From an uncultured Pseudomonadota bacterium (GTDB lineage Bacteria > Pseudomonadota > Gammaproteobacteria > Competibacterales > Competibacteraceae): a stretch of 45,524 nt of DNA. Of the stretch, positions 27,091 through 38,105 are shown in pieces. The notes below the pieces were generated by a model, which was not told where the DNA came from, did not search any database, and saw only the letters and a list, made by a program, of their open reading frames with translations. The stretch is from contig CAIMUS010000307.1 of assembly GCA_903844665.1 (NCBI GenBank), positions 1 through 45,524 on the forward strand, given 5' to 3'. Positions within the stretch are counted from its first letter, which is position 1; every line of letters starts with the position of its first letter. A program made the position numbers and the translations under genes.

Positions 27091-28053
27091 ATGGCTACCG
27101 AAACAACCGTCTACATCACCCGCAATCCCGGTGATTTGATCACTGCCGAGGACTGGAATGATGTCCAGAAAAAGATCAGGGAAGACATCGCCAAGCAAAT
27201 CCACGACGCGATCCAGAAGGTCGACAACGTTCCGAACGCGGAAAACGCCCACAAGTTGGAAAACAAGACCGCCGACGAGTTCTCGAACGAGATCCTCGAA
27301 GAAGTCCGTCGCGAGATTCCAACTCGTACCGGCTATCGCAAACTATTCAAATTATTAAAGATGGGAGAGGAAAAAGTCATCAAACACGGCCTCGATGCAT
27401 ACCCGCTGGTCGACGTCTATCAATTAGAGTATTTCAAGGTGATCTGTTCCGAAGATGACGAGAAGAGTATTGAGTGGATGAATTTCTATCTTTACCACTC
27501 TAGTGAAAAAAGAATTCGGTTCACGCCGCCAACGCCTCCAGGCGGCCCCACTGAACACGTTGAAATCGAACCCAAGGATGGACCTCCTTACCGAATTCCG
27601 TTCAAGGACATGCTGGCGCTCTACAAGGTCAAGTATACCGATAGCTCCAGTCTGGGCGACTTGGAAACCGAATTCTGGAAGGCATTCTTTGCAGATCCGA
27701 ACGATGAGTTCGATGACGACCAGTGCTGCCATTCCCCATGGTTTGACAGGTGTTGTGGTGAAAAACGGACCGTAAAAGAATTGAAAGACAGAGGCGATTG
27801 GGACGACATGTGGTTTCAGATGCGACCGCGCAAAACAATAAATTACCCTTTGCCTTCGTCAACCGATGTCGGCAACGTTTTTCCGAGTCCCGCGCCTACC
27901 CAGATCACCGTAACGCATTTCGATTTCAATACCCTTGGCGTGACATTGCTCCAATCTGCGATTGTTCAGACAGTAAAAGAGCATGAAGCCCCCGAACCGG
28001 TACCCGGCGTTGATGGTGAAGAACTCAAGGTCATGCTGCTCCTAAAAGTTTAG
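27091..28053 (+). CDS. Tail-operon protein with ITAEDWN start motif and double CC pair
   Basis: A 320-residue protein after GAGGAAA. The opening NPGDLITAEDWNDVQKKI resembles the attachment segment found at the N-terminus of many phage fibre and tail proteins. A helical stretch follows to about 110. A region near 205-225 holds QCCHSPWFDRCCGE, with Cys212, Cys213, Cys221 and Cys222, and is flanked by a run of acids. The C-terminus is strand-rich. No known domain is recognised. It may connect the gpI-like protein to the large protein that follows. The paired cysteines could bind metal or form disulfides after release. Confidence 0.6.
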   Translation: MATETTVYITRNPGDLITAEDWNDVQKKIREDIAKQIHDAIQKVDNVPNAENAHKLENKTADEFSNEILEEVRREIPTRTGYRKLFKLLKMGEEKVIKHGLDAYPLVDVYQLEYFKVICSEDDEKSIEWMNFYLYHSSEKRIRFTPPTPPGGPTEHVEIEPKDGPPYRIPFKDMLALYKVKYTDSSSLGDLETEFWKAFFADPNDEFDDDQCCHSPWFDRCCGEKRTVKELKDRGDWDDMWFQMRPRKTINYPLPSSTDVGNVFPSPAPTQITVTHFDFNTLGVTLLQSAIVQTVKEHEAPEPVPGVDGEELKVMLLLKV

Positions 28054-28122
28054 CGCGTGCTGCTCACGAAATTGTGAACCTTTCGCAGCGGCTTTTCTTG
28101 AAAGATAGTTTGAGGCCTTGAG

Positions 28123-31100
28123 ATGAGAACGAGTGATCGCTACGACGGCAGCAACGTCCCATTCCAAGGTGACCTTACCCTGTTGGTACAGAGCATCCCG
28201 GCCGGCGCGCGCGTCACGAAGGCTACCCTGACGCTGACCCCAACGAAAGGCGCCCAAGGCGAGTTGTTCGAGGAAAACATCGTCTTTGCCAATGGTCAGG
28301 GCGATTGGGGTGCGACCAAGACCAAGGGGGATGGTTTCGTTGAGGTCGACTTCCATGCCCGGTGCACGCTGGGGTCGGTAGCAGGAACAAACATTGCGGC
28401 TGTGCCGGGCGCCGGGACCTCGACCGGCGCCCCGGGCGCCAATCTACAAGTGGACCTCGGCGGGATTTATGTGGAAATTAACGATAAAGGTGCGATCAAG
28501 TCCCCCAGCGACACCCAGCTTTTTCAAGTGCCAGCTGACGGCAAGCTACCTGGCCTGACGGTAAACAAGTTCAAGTTAACTCGCCCTGGCAGCTTGGACA
28601 TCAGTCATGTGACGATACGATCTTTTCCAACCAACATAAGTGTACGCCTGGGTCAGATACCACCGTTTTGGACACGGGTCGGGGAGTTGGTCACTGCCGA
28701 GACATCGCCCGATTTTGCGGCTGTGCTGAACGCGTTTTTGGCCGATGCGGAGCCGCAAAACGGCTTTTATCAGGCGCCTCTGGCGCTGCACTCAGATACC
28801 ATTGCACGCCTGCAGATCGACCTGGAAATCGAATACCTGGTTGAGGCGCGCGTGCTCCCCGCAGGACTTAATGAAGTGGTGTTACCCTTCGATTTCGGCA
28901 GTCTCCCCAACGCAGACCAGAACGTGCTGCAAGTCGCCATACCGGCGAATGCCCGCGTGGCGCCGCGTGGGACCAGTGCCCGCGTGACTGGGGCTTTCGA
29001 GGAGACACGCATCGTCCACGGGCCGACCGGGGCCATTTCGCCGGCGGGGACCGTTGAGGTTTCGCCTGCTTTGGCCCAAGCACAGCCCATCGCGCTCACC
29101 GAAGCGGTGTCGGCCACGGCCATCGACCTGCTGGTGACTATCACGCGTACCGCCAGGCTTCAGTTGGACCTGCGCGATGACCTGGATGGCAAACCTGACA
29201 ATGCCTCTCTCTTGCCTGCCCCAGTGGCCCTGGACCTGCTCGCCCCTGTGGGTCAGGAACAGGATCGACAAGCCGTCGGCCAGCCGAGATGGGTCAGCGT
29301 CCAATTGTCCGCTGAATTCCAGTTCCAAACCGGGAAACGATATTGGCTTATATTGCAAAGTATCGACGGTGAACTTGCCTGGAGTGTCGCCCCGGCACCT
29401 ACCGGCACATTGGGAATGCAGCGCACTCAAGACGGTGGTCTCTCCTGGCGGGAGACGGTGGCGGCTGGGGTTTCCGGTCCTGTGGCGGCATTCTTCCGCC
29501 TCCGTCGCAAACCGGAGCGTTTCCAAGTGCCCATCGAATTGCAGGTGGGCGCAGGTGAGCCGGCGGTTCGGGTTAAGCTGGATCGCTTTCAGCCCCTGGG
29601 ACGGGTGGATTTTGCACTGGATTTCGATGAGGTGGCCCAGGCTTTCAATCAATACCTGGCCAGAACCTCTCCGGTATCTTGCCCTGAGATTGAGCACCTG
29701 GTCAATGGGGATTTTGAGGAGTGGCTGGTCTCCGGCGACCAACTGGGCGAGCCTGCGATTGTTGCTTTGAACGGAAAGAAACGTCCGACGGCTATCGCTA
29801 TGAGTCCAGACGGACGAACGGTTTATGTCGGCGTACCTCGAGGCATCCAGGTGGTCGACGCTGCCTGTCATACAGTGTTGGAAGAATTCGAGACTTCCAA
29901 CACGCCGCATGTGATCGCTTTCAATCCCCTGGGCAGCCGGGCGTATGTCATTGACGGGATGCGGCGCGGGTCAAGATCGACCTTGTTAGTCATCGACACG
30001 GAGGCACACCGCCAGATGGGCAAGGCTATTGAATTGAATATCAGCCCTACCGCCCTGGCGGCAAGCCCCGACGGCAATCGCTTGTACCTGGCGGCGTATC
30101 ATTCGTCAACCGTGTTTAAAGGTTGGATTTACCTCATCGATACGCACAAACTGGAACAAGTTATTTTAAAAGACAATCCAACCCTAAGCGATGTGCAAAT
30201 CGGCGATCCGGCCGAACTCGGGGAGAATAGACAGCCGACCGATCTCGCATTGTCACCCGAGGGGAGCATCCTCTATGTGACCGTTGGGCAACAGTCAGCA
30301 ACCGGCGAAGCGGTCGGCGAAGTTCAAGTTTTGGACACGATGACGCTACCGCCAGTCTTGCCGGTTCCCGCCGTTTCAGTGGGAAAGGACCCTCGCGCCA
30401 TCGCCCTGACGCCCGATGGTAAATGGGCGGTAGTCGTCAACGCCGGAGACAACAACGTTAGCATCATCGACACCGCGCGCAAAACCGTCGTTGGATCAAG
30501 CATCCCGGTTGGCAAGGGCCCGGTCGCCGTGGCCATCTCGCCGGAAGGAACGCGCGCCTACATCGCTAATGAGGACAGCAAGGAGATCGATGTCGTCGAT
30601 TTGCTCCGGCGCGATCTTGTAAAGAGCGAGACCGTTCAGCTTGAGAGTTCGCCGATAGCGCTTGCCATTACCCCTCAAGGTGACCGACTCTACATGGTCA
30701 CTGCCGCCGATAGCGGTGGTACTGTAGTTCCGGAGGTCAGTGAGGAGGAACGCGAATTGTTTGTCGACGACTTCCTGGATCTGTCTTTGGCTTCTATCCC
30801 TATAGGAATGCGGTTGCCGGCGGAGTGGAATCTTACGTCAGGTTCAGTTGCGCCCATGTGCCTACCCGATCTTTTCCATCTGGTAGCGGTTTTGGGTCGC
30901 TTCTCTGAAGAGTCAAAGTTGATGCCGACAGCTCTCTCCCAAGTGGCGCCGGTGGCAGGGTCATGCCCTTATGAATTCAGTTTCTGGGGGATTGCCACAG
31001 AACTTGATGCGATGGCCGAGGTACTATGGTTGAATCAGGACTGCGGACTCCTCCGAACGGATCGAATACTAATGGAGGTTCGAGGAGCCGGGCAATCGAG

Positions 31101-32328
31101 CAGATCACAAGCCCTTGCCGCTAATGTCGGATGCTTCGAGGACCAAGAGCCGCAACTGGTTTTACATCGTAGCCGGCTGATGGCCCCCGCAGGTGCAACT
31201 CAGGCGGAGACTCGCTTCACTGTGCCCACCGGCGTGTGTGCGGCTATTGACCTGGTCTCCTTGATCGCCACCAATGAGGCTGTTTCCAATGCCGATTTGA
31301 GCCAGCAGCAGGACGGCCAACTCTCGGACTGGAGCCTGTTGGCTAGAGTAGTCACTGGCGTCTCACTGATAGCAGTTGAGGGTGCAATTCAATTCCGAAA
31401 TGTGGGTGCTGACGTTGCTGAATTGGTACAAGCGATCCCGGCAAAAGGGAATCGACCTTTTATCATGGAGTTCCAGGGCCGGGCGATAACGCGACCATCT
31501 GCTCAAGCCAATCCTCGGGTTGAACTGCGGTGGCTCAAAGCTGATAAGTCATCCACGGGTTCACCCACGATTCTGGAAATCCTGCCTACCGGCTTCGATT
31601 CTGTAATAGCCAGTGGTACGTCACCAACCGATACGGCTGAGGCGGAGATACATTTAGTGGTTCCCACTGGCACAACGCTGGAAATAAAGCGAATCTCCTT
31701 GCGCTTCTCGACCCCCACACTCGTGCCAGTGACCTTCATTGCCCAGGCGCCGGGCGAACTGACCATCTCCGACTTTCGGGTCGCCTTCGAGCAGGCTGGG
31801 GTGGCAGCACCCCCGGTGCCTGAAACAGGATTGTGCGCCCCCACGCCACCGGGCCGCCAGCCAAGCGAAATTCCCAGCGACTGCCGCTTTTGTCCGTGCT
31901 GCGAAACCGAGCGAACCATGACGGATATCCAACACATGGAAACACAGGCAGGTCGGCCTGCTCAGGTGGGTCACTGTGGAACGTGTGGAACTGAATGGGT
32001 GCGTTTCGGTGGATCGCGTGTTGCCGGAGCGCGGCCATTCACCCCTCGCCCTGCTGTAGGGCGCAGACCCGCCGTCCTCTCTGCCAACTTAACCACCCTT
32101 GGCGTGATGGCGAAGGGACAGCTATCGAATCTCGAATCAGCGACCACGCCGCTCACCATTATCGACGGCATCGGCGAAGTGCGCGCCCGACGCCTGGCCG
32201 AGATCGGCATCGATTCCCTCGAAAAATTGGCCAAAGCAGCTCCGGATGACGTGGCAAAGGCGCTTCGGGGTGTGTCCCCGCAAGCCGCTGCCGACTTCAT
32301 CGTGAAAGCAAAACGGGTATCCACTTAA
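28123..32328 (+). CDS. Large tail protein with seven-bladed propeller, zinc-ribbon-like and HhH regions
   Basis: A 1401-residue final gene of the block. Residues 1 to about 540 are beta-rich structural modules (LTLLVQSIPAGARVTKATLTL). About 545-870 form a propeller with seven YVTN-type blades, each with a version of AIA-SPDG--YV (AIAMSPDGRTVYVG, ALAASPDGNRLYLAA, AVAISPEGTRAYIAN and others). Further beta modules follow. Near 1250-1290 are CRFCPCCE and GHCGTCGTEW, suitable for a zinc ribbon. Residues about 1345-1382 are a helix-hairpin-helix unit (IIDGIGEVRARRLAEIGID). The role is unknown. Receptor-binding fibre is plausible for the propeller, but the HhH and cysteine regions are unexpected on a tail. 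The start lacks a strong ribosome site. Confidence 0.7.
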   Translation: MRTSDRYDGSNVPFQGDLTLLVQSIPAGARVTKATLTLTPTKGAQGELFEENIVFANGQGDWGATKTKGDGFVEVDFHARCTLGSVAGTNIAAVPGAGTSTGAPGANLQVDLGGIYVEINDKGAIKSPSDTQLFQVPADGKLPGLTVNKFKLTRPGSLDISHVTIRSFPTNISVRLGQIPPFWTRVGELVTAETSPDFAAVLNAFLADAEPQNGFYQAPLALHSDTIARLQIDLEIEYLVEARVLPAGLNEVVLPFDFGSLPNADQNVLQVAIPANARVAPRGTSARVTGAFEETRIVHGPTGAISPAGTVEVSPALAQAQPIALTEAVSATAIDLLVTITRTARLQLDLRDDLDGKPDNASLLPAPVALDLLAPVGQEQDRQAVGQPRWVSVQLSAEFQFQTGKRYWLILQSIDGELAWSVAPAPTGTLGMQRTQDGGLSWRETVAAGVSGPVAAFFRLRRKPERFQVPIELQVGAGEPAVRVKLDRFQPLGRVDFALDFDEVAQAFNQYLARTSPVSCPEIEHLVNGDFEEWLVSGDQLGEPAIVALNGKKRPTAIAMSPDGRTVYVGVPRGIQVVDAACHTVLEEFETSNTPHVIAFNPLGSRAYVIDGMRRGSRSTLLVIDTEAHRQMGKAIELNISPTALAASPDGNRLYLAAYHSSTVFKGWIYLIDTHKLEQVILKDNPTLSDVQIGDPAELGENRQPTDLALSPEGSILYVTVGQQSATGEAVGEVQVLDTMTLPPVLPVPAVSVGKDPRAIALTPDGKWAVVVNAGDNNVSIIDTARKTVVGSSIPVGKGPVAVAISPEGTRAYIANEDSKEIDVVDLLRRDLVKSETVQLESSPIALAITPQGDRLYMVTAADSGGTVVPEVSEEERELFVDDFLDLSLASIPIGMRLPAEWNLTSGSVAPMCLPDLFHLVAVLGRFSEESKLMPTALSQVAPVAGSCPYEFSFWGIATELDAMAEVLWLNQDCGLLRTDRILMEVRGAGQSSRSQALAANVGCFEDQEPQLVLHRSRLMAPAGATQAETRFTVPTGVCAAIDLVSLIATNEAVSNADLSQQQDGQLSDWSLLARVVTGVSLIAVEGAIQFRNVGADVAELVQAIPAKGNRPFIMEFQGRAITRPSAQANPRVELRWLKADKSSTGSPTILEILPTGFDSVIASGTSPTDTAEAEIHLVVPTGTTLEIKRISLRFSTPTLVPVTFIAQAPGELTISDFRVAFEQAGVAAPPVPETGLCAPTPPGRQPSEIPSDCRFCPCCETERTMTDIQHMETQAGRPAQVGHCGTCGTEWVRFGGSRVAGARPFTPRPAVGRRPAVLSANLTTLGVMAKGQLSNLESATTPLTIIDGIGEVRARRLAEIGIDSLEKLAKAAPDDVAKALRGVSPQAAADFIVKAKRVST

Positions 32329-32364
32329 GCCGGGACGCTTTGCAGGCTGACCGTAGAGGGGTTC

Positions 32365-32444
32365 CCCTGGGAGTGCCGGCATCTTGCCGGCTGTTGACTG
32401 GCGCCGATGCTCTCAAGCCGGCGGGGACGCCGGCGCTCCCAGGG
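32365..32444. repeat. Composite palindromic element after the tail island
   Basis: An outer stem CCCTGGGAG (32365-32373) pairs with CTCCCAGGG (32436-32444). It encloses two inner hairpins: GCCGGCA-TCT-TGCCGGC (32375-32391) and GCCGGCG-GGGA-CGCCGGC (32417-32434). This clover-like design is typical of dispersed REP-type intergenic elements. It could also stop transcription from the tail operon, though no T-run follows. Confidence 0.7.
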
Positions 32445-32491
32445 TCGAATTGTCCCGCCTTAAGTGGGTAGCCCTGTCCCAAGGAGTCGCT

Positions 32492-34012
32492 GTGTTACGC
32501 CCCCTGAGTTTGTGGCTGGCTTTGATCTCCCATCTTCCCGCCTTGCAGGTGGTCCTGCCGCTGGCCGCCGCCCCCGTGTGCGCCCTGTGGCGGCGCGGCG
32601 CCGGCGCCTGGGCGCTGGCGACTACCGTATGCTGGTTGGCATTCGGCATCGCCGTGCTGCTGTTGCGGCAGGTGCAGGCCATCGGCACGCTGTCCTATGC
32701 GATGGGCGGCTGGGCGGCGCCCTGGGGTATCGAATACCGGATAGATGCGCTCAACGCCTTTATGCTGCTGCTCGTGACCGGCATCGGCGCGGTGGTGATC
32801 ACCTTCGCCCGCCAGGCGGCGGTCGAACGCCGGGTCCGCCTGCCCGTCGAAAAACATGCCTGGTTCTATGCCACCTATCTGTTGTGTTTGACCGGTCTGC
32901 TGGGCATCACTATCACCGGCGACGCCTTCAATCTGTTCGTGTTCCTGGAAATCTCTTCACTGTCGAGCTATGCGCTGATCAGCGTGGGCCGGGACCGACG
33001 GGCGCTGACCGCCGCGTATCAATATCTGATCATGGGCACGATCGGCGCCACCTTCATCCTGATCGGCATCGGTTATCTGTACGTGCTGACCGGCACGCTG
33101 AACATGGAAGATCTGGCCCGGCGGTTACCGGCGGTAACGCCTACCCGCACCGCGCATGCGGCGTTCGCGTTCCTGACCGTGGGCATCGGGCTCAAGCTGG
33201 CCCTGTTTCCGCTACACCTGTGGCTGCCCAACGCCTATGCCTACGGTCCTTCGGTCGTTACGGCGTTTTTCGCCGCCACCGCCACCAAAGTATCGGTGTA
33301 TGTGCTGCTGCGGATCTTTTTTACCCTCTTCGGGGCGGCTTTCTCCTTCGGCACAATGCAACTGGACTGGGTGTTGCTGCCGCTCGCCCTGGCCGGCATC
33401 GTCAGCGCTTCGTTGGTCGCCATTTTCCAGAACAACGTCAAGCGGATGCTGGCCTACTCCAGCGTTGCCCAGATCGGCTATATGCTGTTGGGCATCAGCC
33501 TGGTATCGGTAACCGGCCTGACCGCCGCCATCGTCCATCTGTTCAATCATGCCCTGATGAAAGGCGCCTTGTTCCTGGCGCTGGGTTGCGTCTCCTTCCG
33601 GATCGGTTCCGCCAAATTGGAGGATATGGCCGGACTGGGTCGGACCATGCCCTGGACCATGGGGGCTTTCACGCTCGGCGGCTTGAGCCTGATCGGGGTG
33701 CCGCTGACCGCCGGTTTCATCAGCAAATGGTATCTGCTGCTGGGCATACTGCAACGCGGCTGGTGGCCGGTGGCGGTGCTGGTGTTGCTCACCTCGCTGT
33801 TGGCGCTGATCTATATCTGGCGGGTGGTGGAAGCGGCGTATTTCCGGCCCCTGCCGGACGGCCGGGCGCCACCGCAAGAAGCGCCGCTGTTTCTGCTGGT
33901 TCCGACCTGGACGCTGGCGTTGGCCAATCTGTATTTCGGAATCGACACCTCCTTCAGCGTGGGGGTGGCCCGGCAGGCGGCGGAATTACTGTTGCCGGGG
34001 ACAGCGTCATAG
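32492..34012 (+). CDS. Mrp/NuoL-type proton-conducting antiporter subunit (MrpD-like)
   Basis: A 506-residue membrane protein with about 14 helices, of the family shared by MrpA/MrpD antiporter and complex I NuoL/M/N subunits. Key segments are the charged loop LFVFLEISSLSSYALIS, with its membrane Glu, and GIGLKLALFPLHLWLPNAYA, with the channel Lys. Also present are NNVKRMLAYSSVAQIGYML and a His-containing IVHLFNHALMKGALFL. The start is set at GTG 32492 behind AAGGAG (32481-32486). A longer frame from 32384 would run through the palindromic element and has no ribosome site. No other Mrp or Nuo subunit lies beside it, so it is an orphan here. MrpD-like is favoured over NuoM by size and context, but not proved. 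Confidence 0.85.
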   Translation: MLRPLSLWLALISHLPALQVVLPLAAAPVCALWRRGAGAWALATTVCWLAFGIAVLLLRQVQAIGTLSYAMGGWAAPWGIEYRIDALNAFMLLLVTGIGAVVITFARQAAVERRVRLPVEKHAWFYATYLLCLTGLLGITITGDAFNLFVFLEISSLSSYALISVGRDRRALTAAYQYLIMGTIGATFILIGIGYLYVLTGTLNMEDLARRLPAVTPTRTAHAAFAFLTVGIGLKLALFPLHLWLPNAYAYGPSVVTAFFAATATKVSVYVLLRIFFTLFGAAFSFGTMQLDWVLLPLALAGIVSASLVAIFQNNVKRMLAYSSVAQIGYMLLGISLVSVTGLTAAIVHLFNHALMKGALFLALGCVSFRIGSAKLEDMAGLGRTMPWTMGAFTLGGLSLIGVPLTAGFISKWYLLLGILQRGWWPVAVLVLLTSLLALIYIWRVVEAAYFRPLPDGRAPPQEAPLFLLVPTWTLALANLYFGIDTSFSVGVARQAAELLLPGTAS

Positions 34013-34049
34013 CAAACCGGGAGATTTTAGCCGGGGGATTTAGTGACCG

Positions 34050-35423
<1,374 letters not shown>

Positions 35424-35440
<17 letters not shown>

Positions 35441-36632
35441 GATAGCGCTCCGCGATCAGGGCAATCAGTTCATGACCCAACTGGGTTTTATCGGCCAGCG
35501 GCAGGACTTTTTCGCCACCCTCCCAGAGCACATGCAGAGCGTTCTGCTCGCTTTCGAAGCCACTGCCCGGCACGCCGACCTGATTGGCGGCGATCATGTC
35601 GAGTTGCTTGCGGCGGCGTTTGTCTTCGGCGTATTCCAGGACATTCCGGGTTTCGGCGGCGAAGCCCACGGTAAAGGGACCGTGGTCCAGCGCCGCCACG
35701 GTGGCGAGGATATCCGGATTGCGCTCCAGGGTGAGGGTGAATGTTTCCTGGGTTTTCTTGATCTTATGTTCGGTCCGCGCCGCCGGCCGGTAATCGGCCA
35801 CGGCGGCGGTGGCGATGAAGATATCCGCCGCGGTTGCCCTGCTCATCACCACGTCGTACATCTCCTGGGCGCTGGCCACGTCGATGCGTTCCACGTCGGG
35901 GGGAGTCGGCAGGCTGACGGGTCCGCTCACCAGGGTCACGCGCGCGCCGGCGCAGGCGGCGGCATCGGCGACGGCGAAACCCATCCTGCCGGTGCTGCGG
36001 TTGCTGATAAACCGTACCGGGTCGATATCCTCGCGGGTGGGACCGGCGGTGATCAGCACTTTTAAATCCCGCAGGCTGCCGTCCGTGGTGAAATGGGCGA
36101 TCGCCGCGTCGCGCAACTGCAAGGGTTCGAGCATCCGGCCTTCACCCACTTCACCGCAGGCCTGCTCGCCGGCGGCCGGCCCCCAGAGCCGGATGCCGCG
36201 TTGGGTCAGAATCCGGCAGTTTTCCCGGGTGGCGGGATTTCGCCACATCAGGCGGTTCATGGCGGGAGCGACCGCAATGGGTCTGTCGGTGGCCAGGCAC
36301 AGCGTGCTCAGCAGATCGTTGGCGAAACCGTGCGCCAGGCGGGCGATGAAATCGGCGCTGGCCGGGGCGATCAGCAGTAAATCCGCCCAGCGGGCCAGTT
36401 CGATATGGCCCATCCCGGCCTCGGCGTTGGGGTCCAACAACTCCAGCCGCACCGGCCGGCCGGATACGGCCTGGAAGGTGAGGGGGCCGACGAAATGGGT
36501 GGCGGCGGGGGTCATGGCGACCTGTACATCCGCGCCGATTTCCTTCAGGCGACGGACCAGATCGGCGCTTTTATAGGCGGCGATGCCGCCGGTCACACCG
36601 AGCAGTAGGCGTTTATTGGCCAGGGATTGCAT
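35424..36632 (-). CDS. coaBC: Phosphopantothenoylcysteine synthetase/decarboxylase
   Basis: A 402-residue bifunctional enzyme joining cysteine to 4'-phosphopantothenate and decarboxylating the product in coenzyme A synthesis. The N-terminal flavoprotein CoaC half shows [18 protein letters not shown] and [17 protein letters not shown], with an active-site Cys in [13 protein letters not shown]. The CoaB half shows [28 protein letters not shown] and the AAVADYRP motif. It opens the coaBC-dut-argB operon on the - strand. The algC/pgm gene that pseudomonads keep between dut and argB is absent. Confidence 0.96.
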
Positions 36633-36707
36633 GGGATGGGTGAATGCCTGTGGTCCCGGAAAGTGCCAAGCTTACCGTAACCAGGCGGTGGCATGAAGGG
36701 GTTCACA

Positions 36708-36749
36708 ATGTTGGGGTTCGTTTCTCACCCCAACTTACGGGCTACGGGC
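36708..36749. repeat. Single copy of the GTTGGGGTTCG repeat
   Basis: ATGTTGGGGTTCGTTTCTCA with the following CCCCAAC and TACGGGCTACGGGC matches the right half of the longer palindromic units at 38106-38320. It lies in the 141-base gap between coaBC and the first Uma2-type gene. Confidence 0.7.
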
Positions 36750-36773
36750 TGTTTTTCCTGCCGAGTCCGTAGG

Positions 36774-37355
36774 TCACAAATTCCGAAACACGATTTCCCA
36801 ATCGATTTCCAGATCTGGCAGGCTGCCAACCGTGTGCCTGCCGCGTGTTTCCAGAATCTCGGCTTGATTGTATTTGCCTTCGGTATTCAGTCGGTAAATA
36901 GCCACCAGCCGGTCAGTGGGGTGTACCAGCCAGTATTCCAGGACGCCATGCCGTTCATAAAGCAGGCGCTTATGGATATGATCTTTAGCCGCCGTTCCAG
37001 GGGATAAAACTTCGATAATCCAATCGGGGGCGCCCAGACATCCTCTCTGATCGAGCTTGTTGGCATCACAAACGACGAGAATATCGGGCTGCACCACATT
37101 TTTTATCTCATTCTCCGACTCTGTTTCCTCCCGCAGTCGGACATCCAAAGGGGCGCTGAGGACACGACAAGGTTTACCACGCAGTTGGATGGCAATCTGG
37201 GTAGTGAGTTCTACGACCACTGTCTGATGGTCCAGGCTGGGCGCCGGCGCCATCGAAAATATCCGCCCAGCGATGAGTTCACAACGATGATCTTCTGGCC
37301 ACGTCAGGTAATCACGGTAGGTATAGATAGGTTGATCCAATGCCTGCTGAGCCAT
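36774..37355 (-). CDS. Uma2 (DUF820) family PD-(D/E)XK nuclease-like protein
   Basis: A 193-residue protein with a good GAGGAG site. The family pattern is clear: YLTWPEDHRCELIAGRIFSM at the start and VVQPDILVVCD in the middle. DWIIEVLSPGT then leads to KRLLYERHGVLEYWLVHP, which supplies the Asp/Glu/Lys set of the PD-(D/E)XK fold. Uma2 proteins are abundant in cyanobacteria and other large genomes. Their substrate is generally unknown and many are thought to derive from mobile endonucleases. It is related to the next gene by the same motifs. Confidence 0.88.
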   Translation of the reverse strand: MAQQALDQPIYTYRDYLTWPEDHRCELIAGRIFSMAPAPSLDHQTVVVELTTQIAIQLRGKPCRVLSAPLDVRLREETESENEIKNVVQPDILVVCDANKLDQRGCLGAPDWIIEVLSPGTAAKDHIHKRLLYERHGVLEYWLVHPTDRLVAIYRLNTEGKYNQAEILETRGRHTVGSLPDLEIDWEIVFRNL

Positions 37356-37422
37356 GGTGTATGCTCCTCATGGGCTGTAACCATTCACCGGGTTAATAGA
37401 GCAGCGAGAGGTAGGATGCAGT

Positions 37423-38019
37423 TTATACGCTCTGCGTTGAAAGCACGCCATCCTTAGGCGCCTCAACTTCGAACACCTCCCACAAATTCAACTCGACGCC
37501 AGGAATCGTGTTTAGCCGCAAAATCTCCTGCGGCCCGAACACCTCTCCCTTATCGTATCCCTCGCTTGGTGTAAGGGTGAAGCGCTGGGCGTAGACTTCC
37601 AACGGATCGATGATGAGATACTCCCTGACACCGAACCGCTCATAAAGCGCCTTCTTCTCCCTGAGATCTTTCATCGCCGTCCCCGGCGACAGTACCTCAA
37701 CCACCACATCCGGCGCACCCTGGATGTTTTGCCCAGTAATCTTGTTAGGGTCGCAGACGATCAACACGTCCGGTTGAACAATATCGGCTTCGGACAGCAC
37801 CACAGCCGTCGGCGCGATGAAGGCTTTACCGGTTTTTCCCTCCAGTTTCTGCTCCAGGCGGCTGTAAATCCTGCCAGCTACGGTTTGATGTTTGATGGAA
37901 GGAGCCGGGGACATGTCATAGGCGACGCCAGCAATGAGCTCCCAGCGTTCATCGCCAGGCCAGGTGACGTAATCATCCCAGCTATACCGTGCCGTTTTTC
38001 GCTGCTGTGAGTGCTGCAT
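37423..38019 (-). CDS. Second Uma2 (DUF820) family protein
   Basis: A 198-residue paralog of the neighbouring Uma2-type gene. Shared features are YVTWPGDERWELIAGVAYDM, DIVQPDVLIVCD, DVVVEVLSPGT and KKALYERFGVREYLIIDP. The C-terminal region diverges. The two genes are in tandem with a 67-base gap and are followed upstream by palindromic repeats. Neither is truncated. Function beyond a nuclease-like fold is not known. Confidence 0.88.
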   Translation of the reverse strand: MQHSQQRKTARYSWDDYVTWPGDERWELIAGVAYDMSPAPSIKHQTVAGRIYSRLEQKLEGKTGKAFIAPTAVVLSEADIVQPDVLIVCDPNKITGQNIQGAPDVVVEVLSPGTAMKDLREKKALYERFGVREYLIIDPLEVYAQRFTLTPSEGYDKGEVFGPQEILRLNTIPGVELNLWEVFEVEAPKDGVLSTQSV

Positions 38020-38105
38020 TGTTCAGAGGGTATCTCACTGAAAATGAGGTTGCTTGATAACCAACGAGGAAAATAGGCAATATCTACCCTACCCGGGTTG
38101 TGAAT

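Noticed and set aside
5457..32328. Intact prophage
   Set aside because: Tail genes are present, but no capsid, portal, terminase, integrase, lysis or replication genes were found across the whole block.
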